Below, piece by piece: positions 35,990 to 44,837 of a stretch of DNA of 64,000 bases; the stretch's first letter is position 1, and each line of letters starts with the position of its first letter. The notes under the pieces were generated by a model. The model did no database searches. It was not told the DNA's origin and saw only the letters and a program-made list of their open reading frames with translations. The DNA comes from Pelagibacteraceae bacterium AG-359-O02 (lineage in GTDB: Bacteria; Pseudomonadota; Alphaproteobacteria; Pelagibacterales; Pelagibacteraceae), in the NCBI GenBank assembly GCA_003280485.1, contig QCEU01000002.1, positions 62,001 through 126,000 on the forward strand. The letters run 5' to 3'. Both the position numbers and the translations under genes were made by a program.

Positions 35990-36514
35990 ATGGCTGATAA
36001 ATTAATAATTTCATATGAGGAATATAAAAAGGTCGTCGAAAAACTTGCTTTAGAAATTGAAAAAAAATATAAGCCAACAGTATTAGTTGGTATCATGAGA
36101 GGTGCAGCTCCAATTATAGATATTTTATCTAGAATTTTTAAATTACCTACTGCTTATGTTGTAATTCAAAGTTATTCCGGTGATACGGTTCAAGATAAAC
36201 AAGGGGAGCTAATATTTGCAAGAGATATAAGTGCAATTGCAACTAACGAAGATTTTAAAAAAGTACTGTTAGTAGATGATCTATCAGACACCGGACTTAC
36301 CTTAAATAAAAGTATAGAGTGGCTTAAAGAATATGATCCTGTTAAGGACTACATAAGTGAAATAAAAACAGCGTGTCTTTGGAAAAAAAAATCTTCCACT
36401 TTTACACCTGATTTCTGTCCAATTTTATTAGATAATGATCCATGGATTGTTCAACCATCAGAGTATTATGATGAAATTGATATAGATGGTTTGAAAAAAA
36501 AGTATTCTAAATAA
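35990..36514 (+). CDS. Purine-type phosphoribosyltransferase
   Basis: A 174-residue type I phosphoribosyltransferase. The PRPP loop is KVLLVDDLSDTGLTL (91-105) and GIMRGAAPIIDILSR carries the pyrophosphate loop. SGDTVQDKQGEL and YDP(V)KDYIS fit the xanthine-guanine/hypoxanthine group (Gpt-like). It would convert an imported purine base to its nucleotide. It stands back-to-back with the BMP-type importer operon across a shared terminator, which supports a salvage role. Exact base is not readable from sequence. Confidence 0.82.
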   Translation: MADKLIISYEEYKKVVEKLALEIEKKYKPTVLVGIMRGAAPIIDILSRIFKLPTAYVVIQSYSGDTVQDKQGELIFARDISAIATNEDFKKVLLVDDLSDTGLTLNKSIEWLKEYDPVKDYISEIKTACLWKKKSSTFTPDFCPILLDNDPWIVQPSEYYDEIDIDGLKKKYSK

Positions 36515-36516
36515 AA

Positions 36517-36540
36517 AAAGGCCAGACTAAGCTGGCCTTT
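36517..36540. terminator. Bidirectional intrinsic terminator
   Basis: AAAGGCCAG and CTGGCCTTT form a nine-pair stem with a six-base loop. On the minus strand the stem is followed by a T7 run, so it best ends the importer operon; on the plus strand it follows the phosphoribosyltransferase stop by two bases, with a weaker T-rich tail. Confidence 0.85.
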
Positions 36541-36565
36541 AATTTTAATCTTTTGATAAATTTTC

Positions 36566-37630
36566 TTATTTTGGAATGTCTCCTTCTACTCCTTTAACGT
36601 AAACATTCATTCCGGCTAGCATTCCATCGTCTGCTACAGCACCTTCGGCTACAAGAATATTTCCTTTTTGATCATAAATTGGACCAGTAAATGAGTGAAC
36701 TTTTCCTGAAGCTAAGTCTTTTTGAAGTTGTTCCACTTCTTTTACTAAGTCACTTCCCATGGCAGAATTATATGGTGCCATTGCTACCATTCCTTCTTTT
36801 AATCCATGCCAAGTATCTTGTTGTTTCCAAGTGCCATCTCTTGCTGCAATTGATCTTTCTACATAGTAAGGCGCCCAATCGTCTATAATTGACGTTAATA
36901 TGGATTTTGGAGCGAATCTTTGCATATCACTTGCTTGACCAAAAGACCAAACTCCTGCTTTTTCTGCAACTTGTACCGGAGCAGTACTGTCAGTATGTTG
37001 CATAATTATATCTGCACCTTGATCAATCAAAGCTTGAGCTGCTTCAGATTCTTTTCCGGGATCGTACCAAGTGAAAACCCAAACAATTTTTGTTTTAATA
37101 TCAGGATTTACTTTTTGAGCGGCTAATGTCATTGCATTAATTCCTCTTATAACCTCAGGAATTGGAAAAGAAGCAATGTATCCGATAGTATTTGTCTTTG
37201 TCATCTTTCCAGCCATATGCCCTAATAAAGTTCTACCTTCATAAAACCTTGCAGAATATGTAGAAACATTTGAATGCTCTCTTTTGTAACCAGTTGCATG
37301 TTCAAATTTTACATTTGGAAAATCTTTAGCAACCTTGTTTGTTGGATCCATATATCCAAAACTAGTCGTAAAGATTAGGTCGTGACCAGATTGTGCTAAT
37401 TGTCTTATAACTCTTTCTGCATCAGCACCCTCAGGGACACTTTCTACATAAGTAGTTTTTATTCCCAAAGCTTCCACTGCATTTCTTCCTTCATGATGTT
37501 GGTATGTCCATCCATGGTCTCCAGTTGGACCAACATAAACAAAACCAACTTTAAATTCTGCATTTGCATTTAAGCTAAAGCCAAGCAAAAATAATACAGA
37601 AATTAAACTTCTTAAAAATAGTTTATACAT
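36566..37630 (-). CDS. BMP-family substrate-binding protein of an ABC importer
   Basis: A 354-residue periplasmic binding protein with a signal peptide (LRSLISVLFLLGFSLNANAEF, cleaved near residue 24). VGFVYVGPTGDHGWTYQHHEGRNAVEAL, TSFGYMDPTNKVAKDFPNVKFEHATGY and the QHTDSTAPVQVAEKAG and ASDMQRFAPKS segments fit the basic membrane protein (BMP)/nucleoside-binding family. These bind purine nucleosides, or sometimes other solutes. A strong ribosome site (AAAGGGGAAATCAAATG) precedes it. It is the last gene of the importer operon and is separated from the permease by 88 bases. Confidence 0.9.
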   Translation of the reverse strand: MYKLFLRSLISVLFLLGFSLNANAEFKVGFVYVGPTGDHGWTYQHHEGRNAVEALGIKTTYVESVPEGADAERVIRQLAQSGHDLIFTTSFGYMDPTNKVAKDFPNVKFEHATGYKREHSNVSTYSARFYEGRTLLGHMAGKMTKTNTIGYIASFPIPEVIRGINAMTLAAQKVNPDIKTKIVWVFTWYDPGKESEAAQALIDQGADIIMQHTDSTAPVQVAEKAGVWSFGQASDMQRFAPKSILTSIIDDWAPYYVERSIAARDGTWKQQDTWHGLKEGMVAMAPYNSAMGSDLVKEVEQLQKDLASGKVHSFTGPIYDQKGNILVAEGAVADDGMLAGMNVYVKGVEGDIPK

Positions 37631-37718
37631 TTGATTTCCCCTTTAAATTTAATTTTGTGATACTACAAACTAATCAATATTCTAATAAAAAAAAATATTT
37701 ATTTTGGAATAGCTAACA

Positions 37719-38651
37719 TCACTTTTCCTTATAGAAGATTTGTCCTAGCGAAGTTGGTGTATTCAGTTTTATTTTTCTACTATCACGAGAAATTACAACT
37801 AAAACTATTATTGTCATGATGTAAGGTAATGCACTTAATAATTGAACTGGAATTCTTAAGCCCACTGCCTGCATATGCAATTGTAAAATTGTAATTCCAC
37901 CAAATATTAATGCACCTATAAGAACTTTAATTGGACTCCATGTTGCAAAAACTACTAAAGCTAGTGCAATCCATCCTCGTCCACCTGTCATATTCTCAAT
38001 CCATTGAGGAGTGTATATTAATGACAGATATGCTCCTGCCAATCCACACATTGCACCTCCATAAAGAATGCAACTATATCTTACTAAAGTAACATTAATT
38101 CCTTGATTTGAAGCTGAAACTGGCGAATCACCAACGGCTCTTACTATCAAACCTAATTTCGTTCTTTTTAAAAAATAATTTGTCAAAAAAGGTAATCCAA
38201 ATGCAAAATATAATATAATTGAGTGACCAAAGAATACTGGACCTAAAAACGGAATACTTTCTTTTAAATTAACGAATAATAACGGAAATTCCTTTCCTGG
38301 AATTCCGACGAAATTCTTACCTATCATTGCTGACATTCCAATACCAAAGATAGTTAGCGCAAGACCTGTTGCTACGTGATTTGTAAGGAGTGATTGTGTA
38401 AGAAATCCAAAAATAAGAGATATAATTAAACCTGACATCATAGAGCCTACTACTGCAAAAAATAAATTATCAGTCACTACCATTAAAGCAAATCCAGAGA
38501 TTGCTCCAACGATCATCATTCCTTCTACCCCAAGATTTAAAACACCAGATCTCTCCGTAATTAATTCGCCAGATGCAGCAAGTATCAAAGGAACGGATGA
38601 TGCCATTATGGCACCAATTAAAATACCTATAAAATTTAAGTCAAAGCTCAT
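37719..38651 (-). CDS. ABC importer permease 2 (BMP/nucleoside type)
   Basis: A 310-residue permease of the branched-chain amino acid/nucleoside class with about eight to nine helices. ERSGVLNLGVEGMMIVGAISGF is the characteristic permease motif of this class, and RAVGDSPVSASNQGINVTLVRYSCILYGG is the EAA-type cytoplasmic loop. It overlaps the first permease by 11 nt. Function is uptake of the substrate delivered by the BMP protein. Confidence 0.92.
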   Translation of the reverse strand: MSFDLNFIGILIGAIMASSVPLILAASGELITERSGVLNLGVEGMMIVGAISGFALMVVTDNLFFAVVGSMMSGLIISLIFGFLTQSLLTNHVATGLALTIFGIGMSAMIGKNFVGIPGKEFPLLFVNLKESIPFLGPVFFGHSIILYFAFGLPFLTNYFLKRTKLGLIVRAVGDSPVSASNQGINVTLVRYSCILYGGAMCGLAGAYLSLIYTPQWIENMTGGRGWIALALVVFATWSPIKVLIGALIFGGITILQLHMQAVGLRIPVQLLSALPYIMTIIVLVVISRDSRKIKLNTPTSLGQIFYKEK

Positions 38652-39714
38652 TTTTTTTTAAACCTAAAAATTTTATTTTAAAAAATAATAAATAATCAGA
38701 CCCAAGAAGAAAAAATAAAATCATTCCTTGAAAAACTTGACCTGTATATTTTGGTACTTGCAAAAATATCTGAGCTGTTTCTGCTCCTAAATAAGTTAGA
38801 GCAACAATTAGAGATGCAAAAATTATTCCAATTGGATTTAGTCTTCCTAAAAAAGCAACAATTATTGCCGTGAAGCCATAATCAGGGGAAATATTTCTAT
38901 GTAATTGTCCTATTGGCCCTGTTATCTCTCCTACACCCGCAAGACCAGCGCATGCTCCACTAATCATAAAAACAATAATAATCATTGTCTTACCTTTGAA
39001 CCCTGCATATTTTGCAGTTTTTAAACTTAAGCCTGAAACTTTTATTTGAAAACCTAAATAAGTTTTGTACAAAATAAGCCAACTTAAGAATACAGTGATT
39101 AGAGTAATAAATATTCCAGCATGAATTCTTAAACCGTCAAATAAAATTGGCATTCTTGCAGAATCACTAAATTGTCTTGTCTCTGGAAAATTAAAACCTT
39201 CAGGATTGCTCCAAGGACCAACCACTAAATAATCTAATAATAATTTTGCAACATAGACAAGCATTAAACTGACTAAAATTTCATTAGTATTAAAATAGGT
39301 TTTTAAAATTGCTGGTATCATTGCAAACAGCATCCCACCAATTGCTCCAGACAAAATAATTAATGGTAAAACATAAAATCCATCATGATTATAAAATAAC
39401 AAAGCAACTCCGCCGCCGACTATTCCACCAAAAATCAGCTGACCCTCTGCACCAATATTCCAATTATTACTTTTAAAACAATAAGATAAACCTATCGCTA
39501 TTAAACAAAGCGGTGTAGCTTTTACCAAAAGTTCACTTAATCCGTATAAATCTGAAATTGGGGTAATAAAAAAAAATTTTAAAGCCTCAATAGGATTAAA
39601 ACCTAAAATAAAAAAAATAATTCCACCACCAAATAATGTGAGAAAAATCGCTAAAACCGGTGTTAAAAAGTAAATTGATCGAGATACATCGTTACGCTTT
39701 TCAATTTTAATCAA
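38641..39714 (-). CDS. ABC importer permease 1 (BMP/nucleoside type)
   Basis: A 357-residue permease with about ten helices. SELLVKATPLCLIAIGLSYCFKSNNWNIGAEGQL has the NIGAEGQ motif shared by BMP-type permeases; VSGLSLKTAKYAGFKGKTM is the cytoplasmic coupling loop and GACAGLAGVGEITGPIGQ follows. It overlaps the ATPase gene by 8 nt and the second permease by 11 nt, so the three are translated together. Confidence 0.92.
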   Translation of the reverse strand: MIKIEKRNDVSRSIYFLTPVLAIFLTLFGGGIIFFILGFNPIEALKFFFITPISDLYGLSELLVKATPLCLIAIGLSYCFKSNNWNIGAEGQLIFGGIVGGGVALLFYNHDGFYVLPLIILSGAIGGMLFAMIPAILKTYFNTNEILVSLMLVYVAKLLLDYLVVGPWSNPEGFNFPETRQFSDSARMPILFDGLRIHAGIFITLITVFLSWLILYKTYLGFQIKVSGLSLKTAKYAGFKGKTMIIIVFMISGACAGLAGVGEITGPIGQLHRNISPDYGFTAIIVAFLGRLNPIGIIFASLIVALTYLGAETAQIFLQVPKYTGQVFQGMILFFLLGSDYLLFFKIKFLGLKKNEL

Positions 39715-41206
39715 TTAAACCTCCTCCCATCAAAATTCCTAATTTTTCAGCCGTAACAGTATCTGCATTCATTATTTTAGATAGTTTACCTTTATAAATT
39801 ACACAAATACGGTCACTTAATTTTAATAGTTCATCGTTATCAGTAGAAATTAATATTGATGATTTTCCTTGTTCATTAATTTGAATTAATGTTTCATGAA
39901 TATAGTTGATCGCACCAACATCAAGACCCCATGTGGGGTTAAAACATACCAACAATTCAGGCGAAGTAATTAATTCTCTTCCAATAATTAATTTTTGAAG
40001 ATTTCCGCCAGATAAAAATTGACTTTTTAATTCAACATTGTCTGTATTAACAGAAAAATTAGAAAGTATTTTCTGTGTGTGTTCTTTTATTTTCTTCTCA
40101 TTCACTAAACCTTTTTCAAAAAAGTTTGATGACTTAAAATTATTTAATGCAACATTTTCATATATCTTTAACTCAGGGACTGCAGCTTGAGAGATGCGAT
40201 CTTCAGGTGAAAAAGCCATAAGGTATTCTCTTCTTTCTCTAGGATTCAACTTACCAATTTCTTTATTTCTAAACATTATAGAAGTACCTTCGGTAATTAT
40301 TTCTCCACTCAGTATTTGGAATAATTCATTTTGTCCATTTCCTGAAATCCCAGCTATACCTAAACACTCTCCTTTTTTTAAAGAAAGGTTTAAATTATTT
40401 AAATTTGTTTCATATGGGTCGTCACTTTTAAAATTTAAATTTGAGATTTTTAAAATTTCCTCGCTATTTTTAAAATTATTAATTTTTTTTTTAATAGTAT
40501 TTAAATTTTCACCTACCATTTTATTTGCTAAACTCTCAATTTTTTCATCAATTGTATTACTAACCGAAACAACTTTGCCTTTTCTCATTACGGCTACCTC
40601 ATCACAAAGTGACAAAACTTCTTTTAATTTGTGAGTAATATAAATAATTAAAATTCCATCTTTAGAAAATTGTTTTAAAGAAATAAATAAATCATCAGTT
40701 TCTTGTTCAGTTAAAACTGATGTAGGTTCATCCATAATCAATACTTTTGGATTTCTAATTAAACACCTTATAATTTCTACTTTTTGTTTTTGACCTGCTG
40801 ATAAATTTAGAACTGGAATATCTAGATCAATTTTAAAATTGTACTTTTCTAATATATCGTTGACTAAAACTCTTAGATCTTCATCTTTTTTGTCACTATC
40901 GATGCTTAAATTTTCAAATACTGATAAAGTCTCAAAGAGGTTGAAATGTTGAAAAACCATTCCAATATTATTTTTTTTGGCATCCAGGGGAGAGTTAAGT
41001 TTAATTCTTTCATTATTTAAAAAAACTTCGCCCTCATCAGGTTTTACTACTCCAGACAAGATTTTAACTAGCGTAGACTTGCCAGCTCCATTTTCTCCCA
41101 ATAATGCATATATTTTCCCACTTCCAAATTCCAATGATACTTTATCGTTTGCAATACATCCTGGATAAATTTTTGAAATTTCTGATACTTTAAGTTTTGT
41201 GTTCAT
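39707..41206 (-). CDS. ABC importer ATPase (two-domain, BMP/nucleoside type)
   Basis: A 499-residue duplicated ATPase. Domain 1: Walker A GENGAGKST (38-46), signature LSAGQKQKVEIIRCLI, Walker B VLIMDEPTSVLTEQE. Domain 2 is partly degenerate: GISGNGQNELFQIL instead of a GKT Walker A, and LSGGNLQKLIIGREL as signature. This asymmetric layout is normal for ribose/nucleoside (RbsA/YufO-like) ATPases. It is the first gene of the operon. Start ATG at 41206 is 139 bases from the divergent lipoprotein gene, and I see no riboswitch there. Confidence 0.93.
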   Translation of the reverse strand: MNTKLKVSEISKIYPGCIANDKVSLEFGSGKIYALLGENGAGKSTLVKILSGVVKPDEGEVFLNNERIKLNSPLDAKKNNIGMVFQHFNLFETLSVFENLSIDSDKKDEDLRVLVNDILEKYNFKIDLDIPVLNLSAGQKQKVEIIRCLIRNPKVLIMDEPTSVLTEQETDDLFISLKQFSKDGILIIYITHKLKEVLSLCDEVAVMRKGKVVSVSNTIDEKIESLANKMVGENLNTIKKKINNFKNSEEILKISNLNFKSDDPYETNLNNLNLSLKKGECLGIAGISGNGQNELFQILSGEIITEGTSIMFRNKEIGKLNPRERREYLMAFSPEDRISQAAVPELKIYENVALNNFKSSNFFEKGLVNEKKIKEHTQKILSNFSVNTDNVELKSQFLSGGNLQKLIIGRELITSPELLVCFNPTWGLDVGAINYIHETLIQINEQGKSSILISTDNDELLKLSDRICVIYKGKLSKIMNADTVTAEKLGILMGGGLID

Positions 41207-41345
41207 TAGAATCGGTTTGATAGTAATAAAAATAAAGAATTAAGTAATATAAATACATTATATTTATCCAATTTTGATGGAAAACTTATTTTTTTTTCAA
41301 CTTTTAAGTTAATCTTTTGTCACATTTCAGTATTATAAATAAATT

Positions 41346-41648
41346 ATGAAAATTAGATTTGTGATTACATTAATATCAATACTTTTTTTAACTGTAGGCT
41401 GCCAAACTATTCAGAATAAAACTGACGAAGTTGTAGAAAAAGAAAATAAAAAATATGGTTTATTTGTTGGTGGAGATGTTAATAAAATGAAGTTAGAATT
41501 AGGGGCTCCCAACGAAGATATGGTCAATGATACTGGCAATGAAGTTTTAATTTATAAAACAAAAAAATATGGTGTACCCTGTGAAAGAAGATTTGAAGTC
41601 AATGCCGGTGGAACTATTATTGCTTTCAGTTCAAGTGGATGTTTTTAA
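41346..41648 (+). CDS. Small lipoprotein, unknown function
   Basis: A 100-residue protein with a lipoprotein signal peptide (FVITLISILFLTVGC, Cys19 lipidated). The mature part has KYGLFVGGDVNKMKLELGAPNEDMVNDTGNEVLIYKTK and two or three cysteines near the end (VPCERRF, SSSGCF), which could form a disulfide. The G-x-P-turn arrangement recalls small outer-membrane lipoproteins such as OmlA/SmpA, but I cannot assign it to that family with confidence. A GC-rich hairpin follows. Confidence 0.75.
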   Translation: MKIRFVITLISILFLTVGCQTIQNKTDEVVEKENKKYGLFVGGDVNKMKLELGAPNEDMVNDTGNEVLIYKTKKYGVPCERRFEVNAGGTIIAFSSSGCF

Positions 41649-41649
41649 A

Positions 41650-41671
41650 CTTGTGGGGCGAACCCCACAAG
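41650..41671. terminator. Strong hairpin between convergent genes, probable terminator
   Basis: CTTGTGGGG, loop CGAA, CCCCACAAG: a perfect nine-pair stem, starting two bases after the lipoprotein stop. On the minus strand the loop is TTCG closed by G-C, the stable tetraloop. No long T run follows on the plus strand; on the minus strand GTTTAAAAAC follows. Position between convergent genes suits a terminator for both. Confidence 0.65.
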
Positions 41672-41686
41672 CAAGGTTAGTCCTTA

Positions 41687-42133
41687 TTACTTAATATCAA
41701 TAAGTCTTTTTTTCTTGTGATCTGGTAAAATTCTTTCACAAGCAATTGTTAAAAGACCATCCTTAAGTTCAGCTCCGTTTACTTTTACATCATCTGCAAT
41801 AGTAAAAGATCTCGCGAATTGTCTTTGTGATATTCCTTTGTGAATTATTTCACCATCTACATTTTGATCATCAGATTTATTAAGCTGTTTAGTTCTAACT
41901 GTTAATATATTATCTTCAAACTCAACCTCGACATCTTTTTTATTAAAACCAGCTAAAGCAACTTCTATTGAATAATGGTCTTTACCAGTTTTTCTTATGT
42001 TATATGGTGGATAATTTGATTGCATTGTCATGCCACCATTACCAAGCATACTTTCGAATTGGTCGAACATATCGTCAAAACCAATAGAAAATGGTCTTAG
42101 TGAGTTAAAGATAGATAGATCCTTACTTGTCAT
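41687..42133 (-). CDS. Small heat shock protein, Hsp20 family
   Basis: A 148-residue alpha-crystallin-domain chaperone that holds unfolded proteins. FNSLRPFSIGFDDMFDQFESML is the IbpA-like N-terminus and YPPYNIRKTGKDHYSIEVALAGFNKKDVEVEFEDNILTVRTKQ, RQFARSFTIADDVKVNGAELKDGLLTI the crystallin core; the KKRLIDIK tail follows. Upstream is a sigma-32-like promoter and a 60-base leader with a hairpin that leaves the AGGAG ribosome site free. Confidence 0.92.
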   Translation of the reverse strand: MTSKDLSIFNSLRPFSIGFDDMFDQFESMLGNGGMTMQSNYPPYNIRKTGKDHYSIEVALAGFNKKDVEVEFEDNILTVRTKQLNKSDDQNVDGEIIHKGISQRQFARSFTIADDVKVNGAELKDGLLTIACERILPDHKKKRLIDIK

Positions 42134-42195
42134 ATTTACTCCTTTTTTTAAGCAAGTTAATTTATGTAAGCCCCATTAGGCGACTTACTTTTTAT

Positions 42196-42222
42196 ATATG
42201 GTGATTAAATATAAAATTTCAA
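42196..42222 (-). promoter_or_regulatory. Sigma-32 (heat-shock) type promoter for hsp20
   Basis: On the minus strand TTGAAA (42217-42222) is followed after 13 bases by CACCATAT (42196-42203). The sigma-32 consensus is CTTGAAA, 13-14 bases, CCCCATNT. The match to both boxes and the gene downstream support each other. Confidence 0.65.
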
Positions 42223-42233
42223 TACAAGATTAT

Positions 42234-44309
42234 TTAAATCTTTTCTGCAATTTTTAAAGCAAAAGCATAATCAACAGCTATTTCCTCAATTGCACCATCT
42301 CTGCCAGATTTTCCTCCATGACCAGCGTTCATCTCAGTTTTTAATAATAGTAAATTATTATCTGTTTTATAGTCTCTTAGTTTTGCAGTAAATTTTGCTG
42401 GTTCATCAAACAGAACTCTATTGTCACTAAGACTAGTAGTGATTAAAATATTTGGATAATCCATTTTTTTAATATTGTTATAAGGAGCGTATGAATAAAT
42501 ATAGTCAAAATGATCCTTGTTATCTTTAGCATTTCCAAATTCATCAAATTCTCCAATTGTTAACGGTAGAGAATGGTCAAGATTAGTAGTCAAGGAGTCT
42601 ACAAACGGCACAGCCATTATTAACCCTAAAAATAGCTCAGGTGCTTCATTTACAACTGCCCCCATCAACAACCCTCCTGCCGAACCACCCATGCCTATAA
42701 TTTTTCCTTTAGAAGTATATTTTTTTTCAATTAAGAATTTTCCAACAGCGATATAATCTTCAAATGTATTTTTTTTGTTTAAAAGTTTTCCCTCCTTCCA
42801 CCATTTCATTCCTCTTTCCATTCCTCCCCTAATATGTGCCGTAACCCAAATTATATTTCTATCAATGAGGCTTAGTCGTGTAGATGAAAAACCAGGAGAC
42901 ATCGAATTTCCATAAGAACCATAGCCATATAGTAGAAGGTTTGATGATCCATCCAGAATTGTATCCTTATGTCTTGTTATAGTTATTGGTACCATTCTTC
43001 CATCATGAGATGGGCATTCAATACGTTCAACCACATAATCATTTGAATTATGTCCAGAAGGAATTTCTTGTTCCTTAACAAGTTTTTTTTCTTTTGATTT
43101 TAAATTATATAAATATGTTCTTCCTGGTGTTTTAGGGGAAGAATATGATAAATATACATTGTCGGTATTTTTATCTTTTTGTATCAAAGATATACTTGGC
43201 ACAATTACTTTTTCGTCACTAAAAATTATCTCTTCTTCTTTATTTGTCTTCGGATCACGTAAAATTATTTTTCCAAGTGCATTAGATGTTTCAGATCTAA
43301 TTATCCAATTATTTAAAAATACTAAACCTCCTATCAATACTTCATTTTTTGCAGGAACAAATGTCTCCCATTTTTGTTCAACTAAATCAGTACACCTAAC
43401 AATTTTAAAATCTTCGGCATTTTCATTTGTATGTTTATAAAAATAGTTATCCCAAGAATTTACTGAGTAAATTATACCTCTTTTTCTCTTTTGGATTAAT
43501 TTAGGATTTGGAATATTTTCATCAACTCTAAAGTAATATTGTTCCGAGGTGTTATGATCAGAACTTGTAATCATAAAATATTTTTCATCTGAACTTAAGC
43601 CAATTCCAACGGTAAATGCTTCACTTTTTTCTTCAAAGATCAATAAATCATCTTTTGTTGCTGTTCCAATTTCATGTCGATAAATAGTTCTAGGCCTGTG
43701 ATGTTCGTCTAACTTAGAGTAAAAAATATATTTATCATCCAAACTAAATTCGATGCTACCACTCGTCTCTGCAATTTCTTCGGTGACTAAATTTCCAGAT
43801 TTTATATTTCTTATATAAATTGTGTAATACTCAGATCCTTTTAAATCTAAAGAATATCCAAGAAACTCATCGTTGAAGCTTACCTCTAAGTCTCCTAAAC
43901 CAAAATACTCTGTTTTAAGCTTATCCTTCTCTTTATCGCCATTCCATATTTCCTCAACTTTTTCCTCACCAATTTTTCTTCTTAATTTAATAGAATAATT
44001 TCCTTTTGTAGTAGTTTTAGTCCAATACTCATAATTTTTATCTTTGTAAGGAAGTGACTCATCATCCAGTTTGATTCTTGCTTTAATTTCATCAAAAAGT
44101 TTTTTTTGAATATCTTTAGTATCTTTCATTTGATCAGAAAAAAACTCATTTTCATCTTCTAAATATTTTCTTACTTCAGGCAAAAGTTTGGAGCTATCCC
44201 TTAAAACCTCTAGAATATTCGGTTGATGGATCCAACTATAATCATCTGTCCAAGTCTTGTTGTGACAAGATTTTATTTCAGGTTTCTTTTCAAGCTGTGG
44301 TAATTTCAT
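42234..44309 (-). CDS. ptrB: Oligopeptidase B (S9 family serine peptidase)
   Basis: A 691-residue prolyl-oligopeptidase-fold enzyme that cleaves after basic residues in short peptides. N-terminal beta-propeller half (about 70-400) with DDYSWIHQPN, YYTIYIRNIKSGN and EQYYFRVD; C-terminal alpha/beta hydrolase half with TAHIRGGMERGMKWWKEGK, GMGGSAGGLLMGAVVNEAP (nucleophile Ser), TTSLSDNRVLFDEPAK (Asp) and MNAGHGGKSGRDG (His). Probably cytosolic, as there is no signal peptide. Divergent from the J-domain gene with an 18-base gap. Confidence 0.94.
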   Translation of the reverse strand: MKLPQLEKKPEIKSCHNKTWTDDYSWIHQPNILEVLRDSSKLLPEVRKYLEDENEFFSDQMKDTKDIQKKLFDEIKARIKLDDESLPYKDKNYEYWTKTTTKGNYSIKLRRKIGEEKVEEIWNGDKEKDKLKTEYFGLGDLEVSFNDEFLGYSLDLKGSEYYTIYIRNIKSGNLVTEEIAETSGSIEFSLDDKYIFYSKLDEHHRPRTIYRHEIGTATKDDLLIFEEKSEAFTVGIGLSSDEKYFMITSSDHNTSEQYYFRVDENIPNPKLIQKRKRGIIYSVNSWDNYFYKHTNENAEDFKIVRCTDLVEQKWETFVPAKNEVLIGGLVFLNNWIIRSETSNALGKIILRDPKTNKEEEIIFSDEKVIVPSISLIQKDKNTDNVYLSYSSPKTPGRTYLYNLKSKEKKLVKEQEIPSGHNSNDYVVERIECPSHDGRMVPITITRHKDTILDGSSNLLLYGYGSYGNSMSPGFSSTRLSLIDRNIIWVTAHIRGGMERGMKWWKEGKLLNKKNTFEDYIAVGKFLIEKKYTSKGKIIGMGGSAGGLLMGAVVNEAPELFLGLIMAVPFVDSLTTNLDHSLPLTIGEFDEFGNAKDNKDHFDYIYSYAPYNNIKKMDYPNILITTSLSDNRVLFDEPAKFTAKLRDYKTDNNLLLLKTEMNAGHGGKSGRDGAIEEIAVDYAFALKIAEKI

Positions 44310-44327
44310 TTTGAATTGAATTAATAT

Positions 44328-44837
44328 ATGAATATTTTTTTTATAACACTGATTATTTTTGTCATTGTATATGTTCTTCTGACTTGGTTTGCTAGGACCT
44401 CAGCAAAAAAAATTTCAAAATTTATAAGAATATTAATTATTTTTTCTGCGATAGTATTGGCCATTATAATGGCCTATGCTGGAAGATATATATTTTCATT
44501 ACCCTTTGTACTCGCAATCTTACCACTGATAAAAACTAAAGCTGGAATATCTTTATTTCAACTTCTCAGATTATGGGGTCTTTTTAGAGTTTTAAGAAAT
44601 TCGGGAAGATTTAATTTTAATAATTTTAATCAATCAGTTAATAAACAAAGCTTATCCGTAGATGAGGCTTACAAGATACTAAATTTAAAATCTGATATAA
44701 AATATACCAAAACCCAAGTAATGCAGTCATATAAATCTATCATGAAAAAAATTCATCCAGATGTAAGCCCTGAGTTAGCTAGGCTAGCCTCAATAGTGAA
44801 TGAAGCAAAAGAAATTGTTATAAAAAATATTAGTTAA
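44328..44837 (+). CDS. Membrane-anchored J-domain protein
   Basis: A 169-residue protein: hydrophobic segments at about 1-20 and 32-72, then a C-terminal J-domain (about 112-169) with VDEAYKILNL and the HPD tripeptide in MKKIHPDVSPE. The architecture, membrane helix at the N-terminus and short J-domain at the C-terminus, resembles mitochondrial TIM14/Pam18 and its alphaproteobacterial relatives. It probably recruits DnaK to the membrane. Distinct from the second, DjlA-like J-protein at 52.4 kb. Confidence 0.83.
   Translation: MNIFFITLIIFVIVYVLLTWFARTSAKKISKFIRILIIFSAIVLAIIMAYAGRYIFSLPFVLAILPLIKTKAGISLFQLLRLWGLFRVLRNSGRFNFNNFNQSVNKQSLSVDEAYKILNLKSDIKYTKTQVMQSYKSIMKKIHPDVSPELARLASIVNEAKEIVIKNIS

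Noticed and set aside
41207..41345. Purine riboswitch before the BMP importer
   Set aside because: No three-way junction or conserved pyrimidine core is visible in either orientation.
42134..42195. ROSE-type RNA thermometer on hsp20
   Set aside because: The hairpin does not pair with the AGGAG ribosome site and lacks the anti-SD UUGCU element.
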